NCBI GenBank assembly: GCA_014529385.2
Contig: CM043971.1
Location: 27,940,769-28,004,768, forward strand
Origin: Adiantum capillus-veneris
Taxonomy: Eukaryota; Streptophyta; Polypodiopsida; Polypodiales; Pteridaceae
Direction of reading: 5' to 3'
Length of the DNA: 64,000 bases
Below, piece after piece: positions 9,140-21,102 of this stretch. The position numbers and the translations under genes are program-made. Numbering within the stretch: position 1 is the stretch's first letter; the number at the start of each line of letters is the position of its first letter. The notes below the pieces were generated by a model, which had not been told where the DNA came from, searched no databases, and saw nothing but the letters and a program-made list of their open reading frames with translations.

Positions 9140-10413
9140 CTTTCTATTTGATTGAAAGCAATACATCTTGTAAATTCTTTCTTTTCCAATGAAAAGAGGC
9201 CAAGACATTGTTTATAAAATTAACATTCATTTTTTTTAAAGGTTTATATCGTTTCCTGTGTTTGGAAGCTCTTCATGAAATCAAAATAAGAGCTAATTTT
9301 TTTTCTTTAAAGTGAGACAGTTTTATCTTGGCCTTGATTCGGGAGGTATAAGGTTAGTTGTATTTTAAATTAATTATTAAAAGTTTAGTGGCCATGGCGA
9401 TTTTGTTACCCTTTGATGGAAATTATGATGTGCAGTGTGTTATCCTTTCGGTTGTAAGGTTACTCTGAACAAAGGAGAAAATGATGCTACTTGTAGCTAA
9501 TAACAAACAGTTGATACCATTTGTGCTAGTTGCTGTCCTAGGGAGGCTCCTTGTTTAACAATCGTTGTTATAATCTTGGCTTCTGTTAAACACCTTTTTC
9601 CTACAGTTTTTGTTGGCAAGGCTATGCTTTGATCGGCTGTCTAAAAAAGAAGCATCTTATATTTATAGTATTTCTTATTTGATACAAGGTGGTTTCTATT
9701 ATCAACTTTGATGCAAGGCAGCTACTGTGCCATATTTGCCTGCGCAAATTTTGTTCATATTTGGAACTGGCTACGACATTGTTTCTATTATCAACTGGGG
9801 TACCAAGCAGGGTGCCATATTTTTCTGTGCATGTTATGTTTTCAAGTTGTATTTGCAACTCAGCTAGAAGACTGTGTCATATTTGCCTGTGTGCTTTATT
9901 TGCTATGCAAATTGAGTTCCCAAGGTGGGAAGCAAGTGTTGATCGCAAGAAAGACGTCAGCAGAAATGTATTGGAGTTGGGCACGTTCCGATGTACGAGG
10001 TCTGGCAAAAAGCTATTGCCACAAGCCATGGCGTTCGGTTGTGAGGCTGTCATTGGTGCAATGAAGACAAATTGAAGGGGAAAGTGTTTCAACAGAGAGA
10101 TGATTTTGTGGCTTTATGGGCCTCCTTCCGCTTCTCTCCTTTTGCGTTTGGCTTCATAAGGTGGCTGCACATGAGTTGCAATTTTATGGTCTGAATCGTG
10201 GTTATCATGCTTTGAAGGTGTAGGGAAAAGATGCTTGGTGTTTGTTCCTGGTAAACAAGGCGACCGGCGGATGTTGGGAGCCATTTGGGAGCATTGATAA
10301 CTTGGGAAAGCCTCGTTACTAATTGACACTTCCCTATGGAGGGGGGATCAATGGCCCACATTAGGCATCGAGAGGCGGGTGCAGTCTGAGCCGTCCGATT
10401 GTCGTTTGAACTA
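9140..10413. other. 3' flank of the gene end, no further gene seen
   Basis: AT-rich sequence follows the stop. From 9688 to about 9900 there is a weak duplication: TTTCTATTATCAACT at about 9691 and 9781, and TG(C/T)CATATTTG at about 9729, 9814 and 9876. Open frames at 9689-10075 carry no recognisable domain. Confidence 0.45.
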
Positions 10414-10533
10414 GGTGTGAACTTGGGAGGTATGTGCACCACACCGAATTTGGTGTGAACTCGAGGTGAACGAAGTGTGAACTTGGGAGGGTATGCACAT
10501 CACACCAAATTTGGTGTGAACTCAATGTGAACT
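10414..10533. repeat. 60-bp tandem repeat, two copies
   Basis: The unit starts (G/A)GTGTGAACTTGGGAGG and is repeated head to tail at 10414 and 10474. The second unit contains a perfect 20-bp palindrome TCACACCAAATTTGGTGTGA at 10500-10519. The first has the same palindrome with one mismatch. Further GGTGTGAACT fragments continue to about 10565. Confidence 0.85.
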
Positions 10534-10617
10534 CGATGTGAAGTAGGTGTGAACTAGATGTAAACTTGTTCGGGATGCCGTGATCTATAAACTTACCACA
10601 CACATGCCTTTCAACAG

Positions 10618-10690
10618 ACGCGCGATAGCTTAGAGGTCAGAGTCAATCCCAAGGGGGAGAGGGTAGTGGGTTCAAGCCCCGGATTGGGAA
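10618..10690 (+). mobile_element. tRNA-like head of a probable SINE
   Basis: TAGCTTAGAGGT at 10626-10637 resembles a pol III A box. GGTTCAAGCCC at 10669-10679 resembles a B box. They lie about 40 bp apart as in tRNA genes. The region does not fold as a full tRNA by eye (no clear acceptor stem closing after the B box), and sequence continues with an unrelated body, so a tRNA-derived SINE is more likely than a tRNA gene. The 3' end of the element is not defined. Confidence 0.5.
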
Positions 10691-10699
10691 AAGTGGGAA

Positions 10700-11593
10700 T
10701 CTTTTGCATTCCCTAGGCAAATCAATGGTCACAATCAACTGGTGGTGGTGAGCTGTTGATCCCATCTCCCAAAAGGAGAGGTCAATTAGTGGCGAGGCTG
10801 GGAAAGTACACCAGGCCCTTTATTGACCGTCAAGAGTAAGGGGAGGGGGACCAAGAAATGATTCTGGCTATTTGACTTGGCAAGCTCAAACTGCACGGGT
10901 TGCGACAATGTTGTCTCCATGTTGAGGTGGTAACGACATTGACAGGTGCGTGGTCTGCATATTGAGATGGCAGTGATTCTGAGCGTCGACTTGGGCCTAT
11001 TTGCGTGGGATGATGGTCGAGTATTCGGTGGCCACAAGCCTTTTTTCTCCCCAGGAATGTCCAGTTGGATGGCTCATAGTGCATGCCCATGACCCCATGA
11101 CCCCCGTCACCGCGGACAAATGCTCAATACGAACATTCCCGCTCGCATGATACAAAGCACGTCTATGAGAGCCATCCTAGTCACTCATCCACTCCCCCTT
11201 TGACCAAGTACCTCTTTGTGTTAAAGGCATTTAAAGTGAATAGGTAGAGTAATAGAGAGCAAGCTTGGGTAAGGCGACCTGGCTTCTCTTCCCTCTATGC
11301 CATTATCCCATGGTATGGTAAGACTCAATTCTCTCGTTTTTTTCTAAATTTGTTTCTTCTTCTCTCATACTGTTAACTTTGCCCCTTTATGGCATGGTGT
11401 TCGCCCATGTGGGCTATGGGAAATATTCCCTACTCTGTACCTGTTAAGTGATAGGAGACGAGGAATGCTGCGGATTAGCTTGGAGGGGTGAAGGTTGGCT
11501 TGGATAGCTTCTCACAACCCCTATATTAAGGTGAGGGTCTTGATCCCTCAGTCTTCATTACTTGCTTTTGGTTCACTGGTCTCTAATGAGCAC

Positions 11594-11634
<41 letters not shown>

Positions 11635-12099
11635 ACGCATATGGTTTTTTCACCTGTACTTGAGGGAAAGAGTGGAACTAAGGTGCGTTGCTGATAATAC
11701 CGCAAAATGGAGATAGTTTGATCATGCTGCCGCCTCCTAGGTTAATATTTTTTTTGATTGTACAACACCATATATGGTATTTTGTTAAAAGCAAATTGGT
11801 TTTTAAAAGCTATGAAAGGTTCTGGCATTTAGTTTCATTGGCTTGGATGTCTTTGGCTTGCTTTTTTGGATGATGGCATATTTTCTGATTCTTAACGATG
11901 ATGATTTCTGTAATAATGTGGAGTTTTGAGCTTTGTTTGATTGTATGTTTTGTAAAGAACTGGTTCAGCTCTTGGGTCTTATCATGGTTTCTTAAAAGAC
12001 TTAGGGTCTTGGCTATTTTCTGGGACTCCATAACGGAATCAATGGACTTTGACCTGAGTTTTCTTTTTTGGGTTCCTTGTTTGCTCTATTCTGTCTCAG
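10700..12099. other. Non-coding stretch
   Basis: No frame has a recognisable domain. It holds the possible SINE body, an AC microsatellite at 11596-11631 and T-rich sequence before a possible exon. Confidence 0.45.
11596..11631. repeat. (AC)n microsatellite
   Basis: An AC run of about 36 bp. The Thr-His frame over it is a repeat artefact. Confidence 0.95.
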
Positions 12100-12226
12100 G
12101 AATCGGACAAGTATACATGGTAGAAACAGATTCTGTCTTGATGTTTTTCCAATTTTGGTGGATTCTGAGATGCTTGCTTCCTTGGTTATTGACATGGGAG
12201 ACGATGCATTTGTTGATTGCAAAATG
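12100..12226 (+). CDS. Candidate isolated coding exon, unrecognised
   Basis: A 127-bp segment lies between a good acceptor (CTATTCTGTCTCAG) and a donor (ATG|GTAATG). It is open in one phase and reads FCLDVFPILVDSEMLASLVI followed by DMGDDAFVDCKM. The composition looks protein-like and differs from flanking T-rich DNA. No partner exon with matching phase was found on either side. It could be one exon of a gene that has been broken up, or chance. Confidence 0.3.
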
Positions 12227-12386
12227 GTAATGCATCCTCCCCTCCTCTTCTCCAAGCTAAGTCCTAGCATGCCCATTGGCAGCATTGGCCATACCCTTTG
12301 TATATACTTAGGACTTCGTCCTAAGCTCCAAGGATGTCTCTCAAACATAGACATGTTTTCACATAAGTGTCCCCCCCCCCCCCCCC

Positions 12387-13640
12387 AAGGACACTAAAGT
12401 GTTCTTTTTCATCAAATTTTGACATTTATTTTCATAAGTTAACAATTGACTTTTTAGCTCTTGCCCATTGTGTGCATAGGTTATGAGGTGAAAAAAGTAC
12501 ACCATTTTTTTCCACACCAAATATGTACTATAGAAAAAGATATATGATAAGTTTTACAATGAAAATTCACGCAAATTTTGAGCTGTTTTTGGTAAAAAAA
12601 ACATAAAAATTCTATAACTTCCTAAGGAAATCATATTTTTCAAACTTATAAACCCATATTGAAAGCAAATGTCATCTTGAATGGAAAATATCATATTTGA
12701 AAGCCGATATTTATCAGTCACTATAAGTAGTAAATGAGAATTTGATCTTTGCAAAATGTTGTTTACAAGGTAATATTTAGTCTTTCAAAGCTCTTTTTAA
12801 ACAATTCATGCTATCTTTTTGCAAATTCATGTTTCAAGCTGAATCTAGGGGTTAAAACCAAGAAACTACACATTTTTTGGAAACTTTAGAAAGCATAAAT
12901 CCTCTAAATAAATTTGGATTTTGAAATTTTATGAGATACGTTTTATAGTTGATTTACTCTTTTCATTTAGAAAACCAATTAAATGAGTATTCAAATGCCC
13001 CAAATGTCTTGTTATCAAGGAATTAGCTATACTTACTAGTTTTGTCAAAAATTTCAAACATTACTTGGAGTTTTCTTGTTACTATCTTCTACATAAAATA
13101 TCAAGAATTTCTAGCGTGGGTAGTGTTACAACAAAGGAAAAAGTAACTCATTTAGTTTCTTCAACTCTCTTCAATTATAATCTCCCTGGGAATTTAGAAT
13201 ATACATGTATATATAACATAGTCAAGATTTTAATGCACGGATATAATGTATTGTACTTTGTATATGATCCAATTTATAAAACATGCGTATTTGACCCACA
13301 TAACTAAGCATAATTAAATACTAATGTAAACTTTTTTCTTAAGCCTACATAATTACATAGCATTGGTATAAAGGAACATTCTGAAATTTTCTCATGGGCC
13401 TTTGGAAATTTTTTTGATTTGTATGGTGCTTATTCTTTGCAAAAGTTGAATGCAGATTTGCGCAACTATAATTATGGGTCAATTTGGTTATCCTTGTAGG
13501 CTCAAATATGTAAGGAGATAATTTTTAAGAACTCTATTATTATTGTAGAAATGATTCTTAAAGGGAATTGTATGAATTCTTTCTTTTAAGCACATGAGAT
13601 TTTTTTGAAAATTAAGAAAAAAGGACGCTAAAGTGTCCTT
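12387..13640. mobile_element. 1.25-kb TIR element with palindromic ends
   Basis: The left end AAGGACACTAAAGTGTTCTT and the right end (13621-13640 AAGGACGCTAAAGTGTCCTT) are imperfect inverted repeats. With the following T-rich stretch they match over about 30 bp. Each end is itself almost palindromic (GGACACT-AA-AGTGTCC). The interior is strongly AT-rich with no coding sequence, unlike the flanks, which fits a non-autonomous DNA transposon. A C16 run (12371-12386) abuts the left end. A clear target duplication was not seen, so the superfamily is open. Confidence 0.5.
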
Positions 13641-13783
13641 TTTGGTACCAAACTAGTTTTTAACGTTTTCGCTTCTCAGACCTTGGGTAATATATTATTA
13701 TGTGTGTGCCGTCTTTGGGTTGCTCTATGGTAAAAGGAGGAGGGTATTGGGAACCTTCCTCTCCCTAATATTGGAACCAAGGC

Positions 13784-13999
13784 TTTTTTATGCTTAACCT
13801 TGACACCGAATGTGGGAAACTTTCCTTGTAGTTGATGCCACTTGGGTAAGCCTTGGAATTTGAGGCGGGCTTTAATTGCCATTGGCAAAACTATTGTCCT
13901 CTTTCCCCCTCCCTAAACCATGGTAGGATCCAGATTTTTTATGCTTAACCTTGACACCGAATGTGGGAAATTTTCCTTGTAGTTGATGCCACTTGGGTA
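13784..13999. repeat. 65-bp direct repeat pair
   Basis: 13784-13848 and 13935-13999 are the same sequence with one C/T difference (TTTTTTATGCTTAACCTTGA ... GATGCCACTTGGGTA). The offset is 151 bp. It lies immediately left of the decayed Copia pol, at its 3' side. Confidence 0.9.
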
Positions 14000-15935
14000 T
14001 CCCAAATGAGATGATACCTCACCTCAATGTGTTTCGACTTGGAGTGAAACAAAGGTTCCTTGCCAACACAATAGTACTCTATCACGATGTAAAACTAGAA
14101 TTTGCTAAATGTCTAAATCTCCCACTAAATGTACCAACCATATAGTTACAATACTCAACCTCTGTAGTGGAAGAAGTACTACAATCTTGGGGAGATGATC
14201 TCTAAGAAATGGTTCCTCTTGCAAATATGAAAATATAGCTAGACGTAGATCTCTTATCGTATTTGCAACCTGCATAATCTACATCCGTGTAACCAAAATT
14301 AGATACATCGCTGTTACCAAAGGGTAAACACCTACTTGCTATACCCTTCAAGTATCTGAAAATTCGTTTCACAACTATTTAATGCTACTTGTTAGGATTA
14401 GCCATATACCGGCTAGCCACTCCCATTGCAAATGTAATGTTTGGCCTCGTAGCTACCATAGCATAAATAAGACTGTCTACAACTAAAGAGTATGACACAC
14501 TTGCCATTTTTGCTCTCTAAGTATTCGATTTGGGCGAGTTTTACTTGCTAAGTTTAAAATATGGCGTTAGTGGGGTACTTACTGCCTTGCCACTTTACAT
14601 ATTGAAATACTACAAGACCTTGTGGACATAACATGCTTAAGATAACTCAAGAATGCCTCTTTTAATGTCTCTCTCGATACACATACTAAGAAAATGATTT
14701 GCTTCTCCCAAATCCTTCATAGAAAAGTTTTTCAACGTTTTCTTTAATTTGGCAATCTCCAGTGGATTTTTCTATAATGAGCATGTCATCTACATAGAAA
14801 ATGAGAATGTAAAGAACCATCACTGAGTTTTTTTGAATACAAGCAACGATTCTCCTTCTAAAGCCCTGGGATCGCATAAAAGCATCAAATTTTTGATACC
14901 ACTGCCTTGAAACTTGCTTTAAGCTATAAAGTGCTTTCTTGAGTTTTCATACAAGCTCCTCTCTACTAAGCTGTTCAAAACCTTCATGTTTCTTCATGTA
15001 AACATCCTCTTCTAGATCCCCATGAAGAAAGGCTATCTTTACATCCATTTAGACAAGCTACATGTCCTCTATGGCTATTAGGCCAAGCATTGAGCGCAGT
15101 GTAGTCATCTTGACCACCAACGAGAATATTTTATCAAAATCAACTCCCTTCTATTGCTTGAATCCCTTAGCAACCAATTGAGCCTTGTACTTAGGCTCTA
15201 GATCATTAGATATAAACTTTAAGCCCATTGCAAGGTAAAGCCTGCTTACTTTTTGGCAATTCAACTAAGTCCCATGTCTCATTATTGACAATCCAGTTGT
15301 ACTCAGATTGCATGGCATATTCCCACTTGACCTTGTCATCCATTTGCATGACTTCTTTGTAAATAAAAAAACGGCTCATCGCCGCAATCAGTGAGCATGA
15401 CATAGTCCAACCTTGGCTAAAATTGATGAGGATCTAGTAGATCATCTCAAAGCCTCACTATTGCTCTTTGCCTTCTCAATTGGAGCGCTACTAGTGGAAG
15501 GTCCATCACTAGGCTTCTTGGTTTTTACACATTCTGAGGGCATGTCCTCGAATGTGACTTTTTTATACTCAACCTCTTTGGTAGGTTTCTTGTGCATATT
15601 TGATTCATTGAAAATAACATGTGAATTGCAAATTACTTTGTGAGATTTTGGGTGCCAGAGACGATATACCATTTCTCCATCTGCACCATAACCAAGGAAA
15701 ATACACTTGTGTGACTTTGGGTCTAACTTTTTTCGAAGCTCCTTAGGCACATATGCATATGTCTTGCATCCAAAGACACGTCATTGATCATAATGCCACT
15801 CTCTTTCCATGATGGTTGAGATCCCATAGGGATCATTGTACGCAAACCAACAATATCACCTAGTTTGTCTTTTTGTAGAACTCACAATAGTGAATGAGAG
15901 TATAATTAACATCACATTAGGAAAAATATGAATCC
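14000..15935 (-). pseudogene. Copia element D, RNase H-RT-integrase C-terminal part
   Basis: Read on the minus strand from right to left. 15750-15442 encodes the integrase C-terminal region (PKELRKKLDPKSHKCIFLGY, then GEMVYRLWHPKSHKVI). 15403-15206 gives the RT N-terminal box (AMQSEYNWIVNNETWDLVEL). 14877-14686 carries the catalytic FYVDDMLII. RNase H-like sequence decays toward 14000. Many stops and frameshifts make it non-functional. In an intact element this polyprotein part would copy RNA to DNA and degrade the template. The matching integrase core is 2 kb away at 18000-18400, so the gene was split by an insertion. Confidence 0.8.
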
Positions 15936-15939
15936 TCTA

Positions 15940-17277
15940 GGGGCCCTTTGGGATTAAAGTTAATTAGAGGCTAACCAGCAGGGAGAGGGTGGTGGACACC
16001 CTCTACACCCTCAAAAAAGTAGGGGGACAAGGTAGTTTTATACATCTTAAAAGCTTCTTACCTAGTGAGAAGGTGTGTGTGTGTATGTGTGTGGAGGGGG
16101 GGGGGGACGTACTGGACTTTGACCTTCTTTCCCCCCATTTTTAATCCAGATTTGAAAATACCCTAAAAAGTTTTATATTTTTAAAAAGTTAAAAATTTAT
16201 ATTTTCTTTCCTTAAAACCCTCCCCAAATCTATTTTATAGTCAAAAAGAAATTTTGGACCTTTAAAAGTAAAAAACGTGCACTTGAAATCCCAAACAATG
16301 ATTTTTTTTATAAAACTTTTCATACCATCATTTCAAACTCTTAAAAGTTTCCCCAAACCTATCCCATAGCTAAAAAATAATTTTCTCTCTCTAGATCTTC
16401 TTTCCCAAGCCCTCCATTGATGCAACAATCATACTCATCCTCTAACATTCTCTCTCTACTTATCTTCTCCCATCTCCATTGGTGAGCACCATGCAAACTC
16501 CTCCTCCTTCTCTCCCTCTTCCACTTGCCACATAATGCAACATTGAGTGGGCTCATCCACCTTCTCTTACCTCCATTGTAGCACCAAAAAAGCTCCTCCC
16601 ATTTCTCTCCCACTCCACCTACCATTCTCGCACCAAGAAAGATCCTCTCCTTTCTCTCCCTCTCCCACCTCCCTTTTGGACTTTAAAGTCCAACGTTTGT
16701 GTACTAAGCTTGTGTTGGAATGCATATAGAAATCAAAAGACTCAAATTCCTTTTGTTTTGGGAGAAATTTTGTAACGATGAGTTTAAATAATAATTATAC
16801 AATGCTCCTTACTAGAACCTTTTTGTAATATATATGAAAACATTGATAAGTTTTACTCGCTTCCTTGACAACATCTTCTTTAGATACCAAAAGCTTGTAA
16901 TCTCGCAATAGTAGAACTTGGTGGCTCAAAGATTTTTCCCAATTGTGGGTTTATAAGTCCCTTGTTCATTTTAGGATCAAATGTATATGTGGAATATCTT
17001 GGTGGTGTGCTTCTTATTGGCTTAATTGCAATGAGCTAATGGTGCTTACAATTGAGGGAAAGGAAAGTCTGATTAGAATGAAGTTCTTGGGTAGATTGAG
17101 ATTGTCTTGATAAGTTGGGAGTAGAGGTATACCTATGAACTAGTCGTGTCTAGGTGGAGGATTATAGAGTAGATTGAAACAAAATTTATAAGTATAGGCA
17201 TTGTAACAATGCAAAGACTCTGCTTTCATGGGGACTATTGGTTTATTGAATGAGGCGGCTCAAGGGAGCACGCACAC

Positions 17278-17350
<73 letters not shown>

Positions 17351-17985
17351 TTTTTGGGGAAAACAGTTCAAAATTTGAATTTGACATTTTAGGAGGAGAA
17401 AGACAATAGAAAATGATTTAGAGTGTGTAAAGGAAAACATCTTAAAAGGCCTTTTTTTCATTCATTCAAATGAAATAAGTTTTAAACTAAAAATGAATCC
17501 AAATGAGTTTTTTAAAAAAAGTCATTTTTTGGCTCTTGGATTGTGCACACATTTGATGATGTGGAATGAAAAGGAAAAGGGAAGATGTTGAGTGGGGAGT
17601 TAATGCCATCCCACCTTTTCTCCCATCACTCTCAAAATTTAGAGAGATAAAATGACTTCTTAGCTCCACCCCTACTTGGGCCTAAAACAAATTCTAGAGA
17701 AACCTATGAAAAAGTAGCCTAATAAATGCACTTGTCCCCTTAACCATACAAAATATTAGACTTAATCCCTTGAAATTAGGCTTTCATACAAGGCCCATGC
17801 AAAGTTAATATTGTTCGTAACGAAAAAGAATATGGATGGCTCCCTGTTTTCCCTCAAAACATTCCCTCAAGTAATCAGGAAGGCTCTAGAAATTGTGAAA
17901 ATGTATGCCTTAGCTTCAAGATCAAAGTGTAACATAAAGAAGTCAAGATTAATCTCCCCCCCTCCTCTCTCCCTCTGAGAATGAC
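15940..17985. other. About 2 kb of foreign DNA splitting Copia D
   Basis: It separates the integrase C-terminus (ending near 15935) from the integrase core (starting near 18000). It begins GGGGCCCTTTGGGATTAAAG, a common look for small plant TIR transposons, and near 17675 has TACTTGGGCCTAAAAC, a possible but poor inverted partner. Inside are a G-run (16094-16105), CT-rich sequence at 16380-16690 and a CA/GA microsatellite. No coding domain was recognised. Exact ends and class are not settled. Confidence 0.4.
17274..17346. repeat. Compound (CA)n(GA)n microsatellite
   Basis: A CA run passes directly into a GA run of about 33 bp inside the DNA that interrupts Copia D. Confidence 0.95.
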
Positions 17986-17999
17986 TCTTTTGATCCGTC

Positions 18000-18900
18000 A
18001 ATATGGACATGGTGTACTACTTTTAGTACTGCCTCTTCTCAAAATCGTTGAGTCAGATTCTCCATAGAAAGCATCATTGTGACTCACTCTTGAATCGTAT
18101 GATTCATTCTTTCAAAAACTCCATTCTAATTAGGTATGTAAGGTGAAATATCTCTCTTGTTACTGAAATTCTTGAACTCCTTAGAGACGTATTCTCCACC
18201 ATTATCAATCTCGTGAAGGATAAACCCACACCTTCCTAGTGAAATCGTCTATGAAAGTCACAAAATAGCTAGCTCTTCCTAGAGATTTTATTAGCATGGG
18301 ACAACAAACATTGCTATAGACAAGCTCTAGTAACTGCAAACGTTTCTTATTCAATGACGATGAAGTGGTCCTAGTTGTTTACCATAAATGTAGTGCTCAC
18401 ATATAAAAAAGTCAAAATAATTTAACACAGATAAGTAACGAAAACAAGCTAGTGTTTTCATTCCCTTTTGGATCATATGGAAACCCACTAGGCAGCAACT
18501 CGGCTATGGATATACAATCCTCTTTTACACACAAAACAAACATAGAGTAAAGCGTTCTATGTTTTTGATTGTTGTGAATCACCCTTGAGGATCGTAAGAT
18601 TTCCTTTCCAAATTAACACGAACCATTCCCAAAGATGGTCATGTAACTCAAGTCACATGAAGCTAACAACTATCAAACTTTTTGCTAACTTGTGAGCATG
18701 TTCGACATTCTTGACTATGAATTTCGTTCCATTTTGCATGACTAGCTTTATGTCTCCAACACCATGTATCTCAAGCTCATAGATATCACTGAGCTTCACT
18801 TTGCCATGAGTATATGCATACGTAGAGAACCGTTCTCTATGAGGTGTCACATAGAAACTGGCTCCAGAACCTATGACCCAATTTCGATGAAAGCTAGTGT
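18000..18900 (-). pseudogene. Copia element D, protease end and integrase core
   Basis: On the minus strand, 18850-18653 encodes TPHRERFSTYAYTHGKVKLS followed by GDIKLVMQNGTKFIVKNVEH, typical of the segment after the Copia protease active site (a WV-SGAS-like remnant lies just upstream, about 18870). Sequence from 18400 to 18000 reads as decayed integrase core (NGGEY and ESFNE-like fragments). Stops are frequent. Gag should lie further right, up to the leader at 19445, but could not be read. Confidence 0.65.
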
Positions 18901-18904
18901 TTGA

Positions 18905-19444
18905 TGGAATAAGAGTATCTGGATTGAGGTTCTATAAAGACGAGAATATCTGAGGAGCTATGGATCTCATGCACATATGAAATCCTAGGTAATATTTTGA
19001 CAGAACCTCTGAGGACAAAATCTCAAGCCAAAATAGTGCTAGAAAACTAATAGAATGCATGGACATACCCAACAAAAAAAATCGATTGTCTTTATTTGGA
19101 GAGTAAAAACTCAACCCAAGTGACACATCAAATGCATAAAATCAACTCAAGGGAGTGAATCTAGGAATAAACTGTCAGCTGTCAATGAAAAATGACTACA
19201 ATACTAGGCGTAAAAAAATATATACGATCAGATATATAAGCTATGGCGAGGATACCGTAATAGAAAATTGAAGTAACCTATATCACCAAAGGTATTTAAA
19301 TATTCGAGAATACCCCAACTCAATAAAGCCTCACACAAGACTCTCCAAAAGGCTAAGCAAACACAATGACTAGCCATAGTTCAAAGAGGGCACTTCCGGT
19401 CTGAGTATCAGAAATGACCAGGAAACTACTAAAAAAACACCAAA
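18905..19444. other. Unreadable gag-side part of Copia D
   Basis: AT-rich sequence lies between the protease remnant and the leader. By position it should be gag, but no gag motif or zinc knuckle survives in any frame. Confidence 0.35.
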
Positions 19445-20053
19445 GAACCGCATGGTGTATAACAGGTAGTATCCACAACTCAATATACATGAATATGAAA
19501 TCGTACACAAACATGCGCTAAAAACTATTGCATGCAGCAAATAAATTCTCTGCAGGGATATTTACTCTCAAAAGAGCTCAATAGCACTCTGCATGCTCAA
19601 AATCACATCTGTCAATGCATAACAATCCGCAGAGAAACTGTTGTTAAAACCACTACCAAGAACAAGAATGCCTATGAAGGCACTGTACCTGTGTGTCTAC
19701 AAACCTGGATAAATGGGTGGTTATGGGCTTAAAATCCCCCCTATAAAACCTGTTGTGAGAAGACCTATGTGTTGGAGGAAGCCGATGTAAATTTTCGTCG
19801 TTTGACAAAAATGCCAAAAAATTCCAATACTCAAAGCTGATACTAGGCCAAAAATGTGGTCGATGTCATCGATGCAGATGTAGGGTGCCACTCCTCTATG
19901 AAAGAGGTACCTCACACGAGCATGTTGTGGATGCAGTTGTCCGTGGAAAATGCGAGAACGTGAGTGTCGGGGAAAGTAGTCGTCTGTGGGAATGTACACC
20001 CGCGGGAGTCATGTGAGGTAGTGTCACCGAAGCTGTTGAAGACGCGATACCAT
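19445..20053 (-). repeat. Leader/5' UTR of Copia D, copy D1 (with primer site)
   Basis: This matches 52746-53342 (copy D2) along its length, for example GTGTATAA-AGG-A-TATTC(A/C)CAACTC and CTATAAAAC-TGTTGTGAGAAG. On the minus strand TGGTATCGCGTC (20052-20041) is a primer site of tRNA-iMet type with changes at its 3' half, identical in D2. An internal segment at about 19650-19720 is inverted relative to D2. Confidence 0.8.
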
Positions 20054-20738
20054 TTTCACAACTTGAGAGATGATTTCATCAATGTCAAAGGTCAAGACTG
20101 ATGCTAATGTTGGAGAATCCTCCACCTCTAGGGATGTCTAGCTGATACGAGAATCCTTGGGCCTACTTGCCAATGCTCACACATGACACGTGTGTTGCCA
20201 AGAAAATACACCTTTATCATTCTTTATTCCATGCTTGATTTCACTTGTACAATTCAACTCGTTGCTTTTGATTTTCTTGGTTCCATATGAATTTGTCTAC
20301 TTTTGGTTTGTTGCAGATTCAATGTGTGTGTACGATCACTAATACACATAATACCTAAAAAAACACATTGCTGATTTTTTTAATTTTGACGTTACAATGT
20401 GTGTGTATACACACACAGGTCCAAGTTGCTCAATGCTGCTAGATTGCCTATTTCACTGCCTACTTCAAAGCAGTAGTATACTGTCGATTTTCTATAGATC
20501 TTGATTTTTTGATTTACCTTTAGCTTTGAGTTGCAAAGGCTTCGTTCACTGCCTGATTCTTTGCTGCAATTTTTAATGCCCATAAGCTCTCCAATGCTTT
20601 GCTCTGCTTGCTTTTTGCAGAACTATTTTTCACACTGCTTGACCGAATCCTGCTCGATGCTCAGATTCAAGAAAATCCAATTTTGGGGGAGCTCCATGTT
20701 GTAGAGGGGGAATGAGGAACACACCTAGCACATACACA
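20054..20738 (-). mobile_element. LTR of Copia D, copy D1
   Basis: The segment adjoins the minus-strand primer site on its left and shares sequence with 53343-54120. On the minus strand it starts TGTGTATGTGCTAGG and ends near GTTGTGA(A/C)A. Homology with D2 stops just past 20745, confirming the outer end. D2 has an extra stretch of about 80 bp (53706-53790). No 3' LTR was found near 13-14 kb. Confidence 0.7.
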
Positions 20739-21002
20739 ATTGTGTCTCTATAGCCCAAGCCATTCAAAGAACCCCTATCTCCTAGTTGACACACAAACAT
20801 GCACACAATCTACCAACCTCTGCTGCATACACTCATAAACACCCTAGACCACACACACCCAACCCAATTGCTAGGAAATAGGGCGTAGCAAAGTAGATAA
20901 TTGAGTAGTTTACTTAATGGAGAGTGATAATTTTCACACATGAGATTACCCAGGAGTACGGCTCGCTACTAATTTCGCCCCCCCCGGTGCGCGCTGCATT
21001 CT

Positions 21003-21102
21003 CGCCCGCTGCCCCCTCTCACACCGCCCCACCCCCGCCCGCTGCCCTCTCGCGCTGCCACCCCCCCGCCCGCTGCCTCTTGAGCTTCCTCCCCCTTGCT
21101 CG

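Noticed and set aside
9689-10075. 128-codon frame downstream of the gene end
   Set aside because: It overlaps a degenerate duplication, has a rival frame of equal length and shows no domain.
10618-10690. Functional tRNA gene
   Set aside because: A- and B-box-like strings are present but no acceptor stem or standard cloverleaf can be drawn, so a SINE head was preferred.
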